A DNA stretch of 16,613 bases from Halocafeteria seosinensis. Its lineage: Eukaryota; Sar; Bigyra; Bicosoecida. Shown here piece after piece: positions 15,181-16,613 of the stretch; within the stretch, counting starts at the first letter, position 1; the number at the start of each line of letters is the position of its first letter. Location of the stretch: positions 1 through 16,613 of the forward strand of contig LVLI01000216.1 of NCBI GenBank assembly GCA_001687465.1, in the 5' to 3' direction. The translations under genes and the position numbers were made by a program. The notes beneath the pieces were generated by a model. That model worked only from the letters and a program-made list of their open reading frames with translations, was not told the DNA's origin and ran no database searches.

Positions 15181-15572
15181 GTCACATATAGTACGCGTTC
15201 TAGTGGATGTAGAAACCGTAGTGTATGTACGGTCTGTGCATGCCCTTTAAAAATATACCTTTTATACGTTGTTAAAGTGTTCATAGTGACGAAGGTTGAA
15301 AATATTGTTCTCTTTCTTTACTTCTGTTCGCTGCGGCTGCTTTAGAGGCCCCGTTGTGTACTGGTCTCCATCACTCGGTTGGTTCGTTCAGAGAGCGTAG
15401 AACATGTTCCCACGGGGACTACACTCTACGTACTGGTACATAAGGTAGATTCAAAAATGTTTTGTGATCGTCATCAATTCTGTAACAAATTCTGTATTTG
15501 GAGTGTTTGGAGAGTATTTGGAGTGTTGAATATTGGCATGTGCGATAGTGTGTTTGGAAAATATCGACCCGA

Positions 15573-15621
15573 CTTGGCGCGGCGGTCTGGCGCAGCCTGC
15601 TCTGGCGCACGCCGCGCCAAG
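15573..15621. repeat. GC-rich palindrome with 11-bp stem
   Basis: CTTGGCGCGGC (15573-15583) pairs perfectly with GCCGCGCCAAG (15611-15621). The 27-nt loop itself holds two TCTGGCGCA copies. It lies just inside the right arm of the ~250-bp inverted repeat. I see no equivalent inside the left arm. Confidence 0.6.
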
Positions 15622-15630
15622 ATGGCGCTT

Positions 15631-15673
15631 TGGCACAAAATGTACGTGGCACAAAATGTACGTGGCACAAAAT
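15631..15673 (+). repeat. 16-bp tandem repeat, 2.7 copies
   Basis: TGGCACAAAATGTACG occurs at 15631-15646 and 15647-15662, followed by TGGCACAAAAT at 15663-15673. The array ends exactly at the inner edge of the right inverted-repeat arm. Confidence 0.8.
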
Positions 15674-15921
15674 CCTAATGTGCTGAACTGTCAAACTTTC
15701 CTTCGGGTACGGGGATACCCGGGGTCAGCGAACTTTAAAAGGTATTTATTCAACAGGTTTGGGTATGATGGTGGTGTTTCACGTCTGTAGTGTGGGAGAA
15801 GTAGTCATAGAAAGCGTTGATCACCAGGGAAGCCGAATTCATGAAGTTTGGGATACGAGGAGAGTCGTTCAAAACAGACGGTAAACCTAGTCCGTGGAGG
15901 GTTCAGTTGGGGAGGAATTGT
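15672..15921 (-). repeat. Right arm of ~250-bp inverted repeat
   Basis: Reverse complement of 407-655, near 94% identity over the inner 226 bp. A peptide frame crosses it (MKFGIRGESFKTDGKPSPWR near 15841-15900), and the same peptide is legible with a stop in the left arm, so the repeat may hold a fragment of an unknown gene. The rest of the window, 15922-16613, holds no gene I can support; a short direct repeat (CTCATGTGGTGG at about 16022 and 16267) and a G-run near 16425-16434 are the only visible structures. Confidence 0.8.
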
Positions 15922-16613
15922 ATTAGACCACACAACGAGTATTACAGTGGATTCATTCTTCACCGTTGGGAAGATAATGTTATTGCAGTCAATATGTTGA
16001 TAACGTTTATCTTATGAATGCCTCATGTGGTGGCTGGGGGAACTTCCAACGTGGTGAACGTTGACAGGGGATGGTGAACGTTAGCGCGCAATTTTTAGCA
16101 CTATAGCATTGGGACTTCTGCCTTTCACTATTCCAGTATACTTCCATGTAAAGGAGAAACAGATGAGTACAGACGGTAGAGCTCAGTGGTTTAGCGATTC
16201 GAAGGCGAATATGAGCGGTAGGGCGCGTTGCTTGACGTACTGCTATGTTGGCAGTCCCATGAATTCCTCATGTGGTGGATTGGATCGGAGACTGATACAG
16301 TGAAACCATTGGCCTGATGATCCTCATCTCAATAACGTTAAGCGGTGTTGCAATGGTGATATTGTTGCTCTGAGATGCGTGGAAAAAGGTAGTGAAAAAT
16401 GGACCTTAACAACAATGGGGAGATGGGGGGGGGGGCTATCGCAGATAACTGTATTCACACCTGGGCGATAATTGTAGTGCATTTTTGACGACTGGTGGGG
16501 ACGTTTTGTTTTCCGTTTGGTCCTTCCTAAAGATGGACGTTTGCAGTGGGTGGTAATCGTTGCCTCTGGAAATCTTTGGAAGCCACTATACTCGGCTATC
16601 TCCGTCATGACAA

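Noticed and set aside
15799-16017. 66-residue frame across the right inverted-repeat arm
   Set aside because: The same peptide in the left arm is interrupted by a stop, and nothing about it is recognisable; kept only as a note in the repeat entry.
16164-16200. tRNA-like A and B box strings (GAGCTCAGTGG, GATTCGAAGGC)
   Set aside because: The two lie too close together for a tRNA and no acceptor or anticodon stems form; most likely chance.

Overview
The window is a piece of a nuclear genome from a unicellular or microbial eukaryote that I cannot identify. It carries an AT-rich, virus-like island inserted in moderate-GC host DNA. The evidence for a eukaryotic host is a right-hand gene with short GT-AG introns (70, 76 and 86 bp, all phase 1). 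The island, about 845-10490, looks like DNA of a eukaryotic dsDNA virus, virophage or polinton-like relative: compact intronless genes, spacers of tens of bases, A/T-box promoters touching the start codons, and perfect hairpins at gene ends.

Layout. 1-840: host-like DNA without a supported gene, with a duplicated segment carrying a GC hairpin and the left arm of a ~250-bp inverted repeat (407-655). 845-4201: a 1108-aa primase-polymerase (AEP/PrimPol) fused to an SF2 helicase of the herpesvirus origin-binding-protein type. 4254-4357: left arm of a ~100-bp inverted repeat containing a 13-bp-stem dyad. 4474-5640: four small genes (a Cys/His zinc-binding protein, a coiled-coil protein, a small membrane protein on the minus strand, and a basic 50-aa protein). 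5687-9406: three fibre-like genes (one with two LamG/concanavalin-like domains, two paralogues with a common N-terminus and head). 9425-9538: a possible 37-aa gene. 9600-10490: repeats, including two further dyad copies in the opposite orientation to the one at 4254. 10490-11990: host-like DNA with a decayed minus-strand coding fragment. 11993-14882: a spliced gene encoding two tandem SAM domains joined to a Crinkler/RHS-type P-loop NTPase, whose frame continues past a TGA. 15070-15180: a SAP-like peptide in another frame. 15573-15673: a GC palindrome and 16-bp tandem repeats, followed by the right arm of the ~250-bp inverted repeat (15672-15921) and sequence with no gene I can support.

How it fits together. 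The replication protein and small genes share one promoter style (T-tract followed by TATATAG/TATAG), and the fibre genes share another (TATAAACAAA-ATG), which suggests two expression classes. I see no major or minor capsid protein, packaging ATPase, protease, DNA polymerase B or integrase. The island is therefore either a remnant or a partial insert of a larger virus, or a capsid-less satellite that carries its own replication initiator and its own host-recognition fibres. The inverted ~100-bp repeats enclose exactly the small-gene and fibre block and leave the replication gene outside, so that block may be a separately mobile or invertible cassette.
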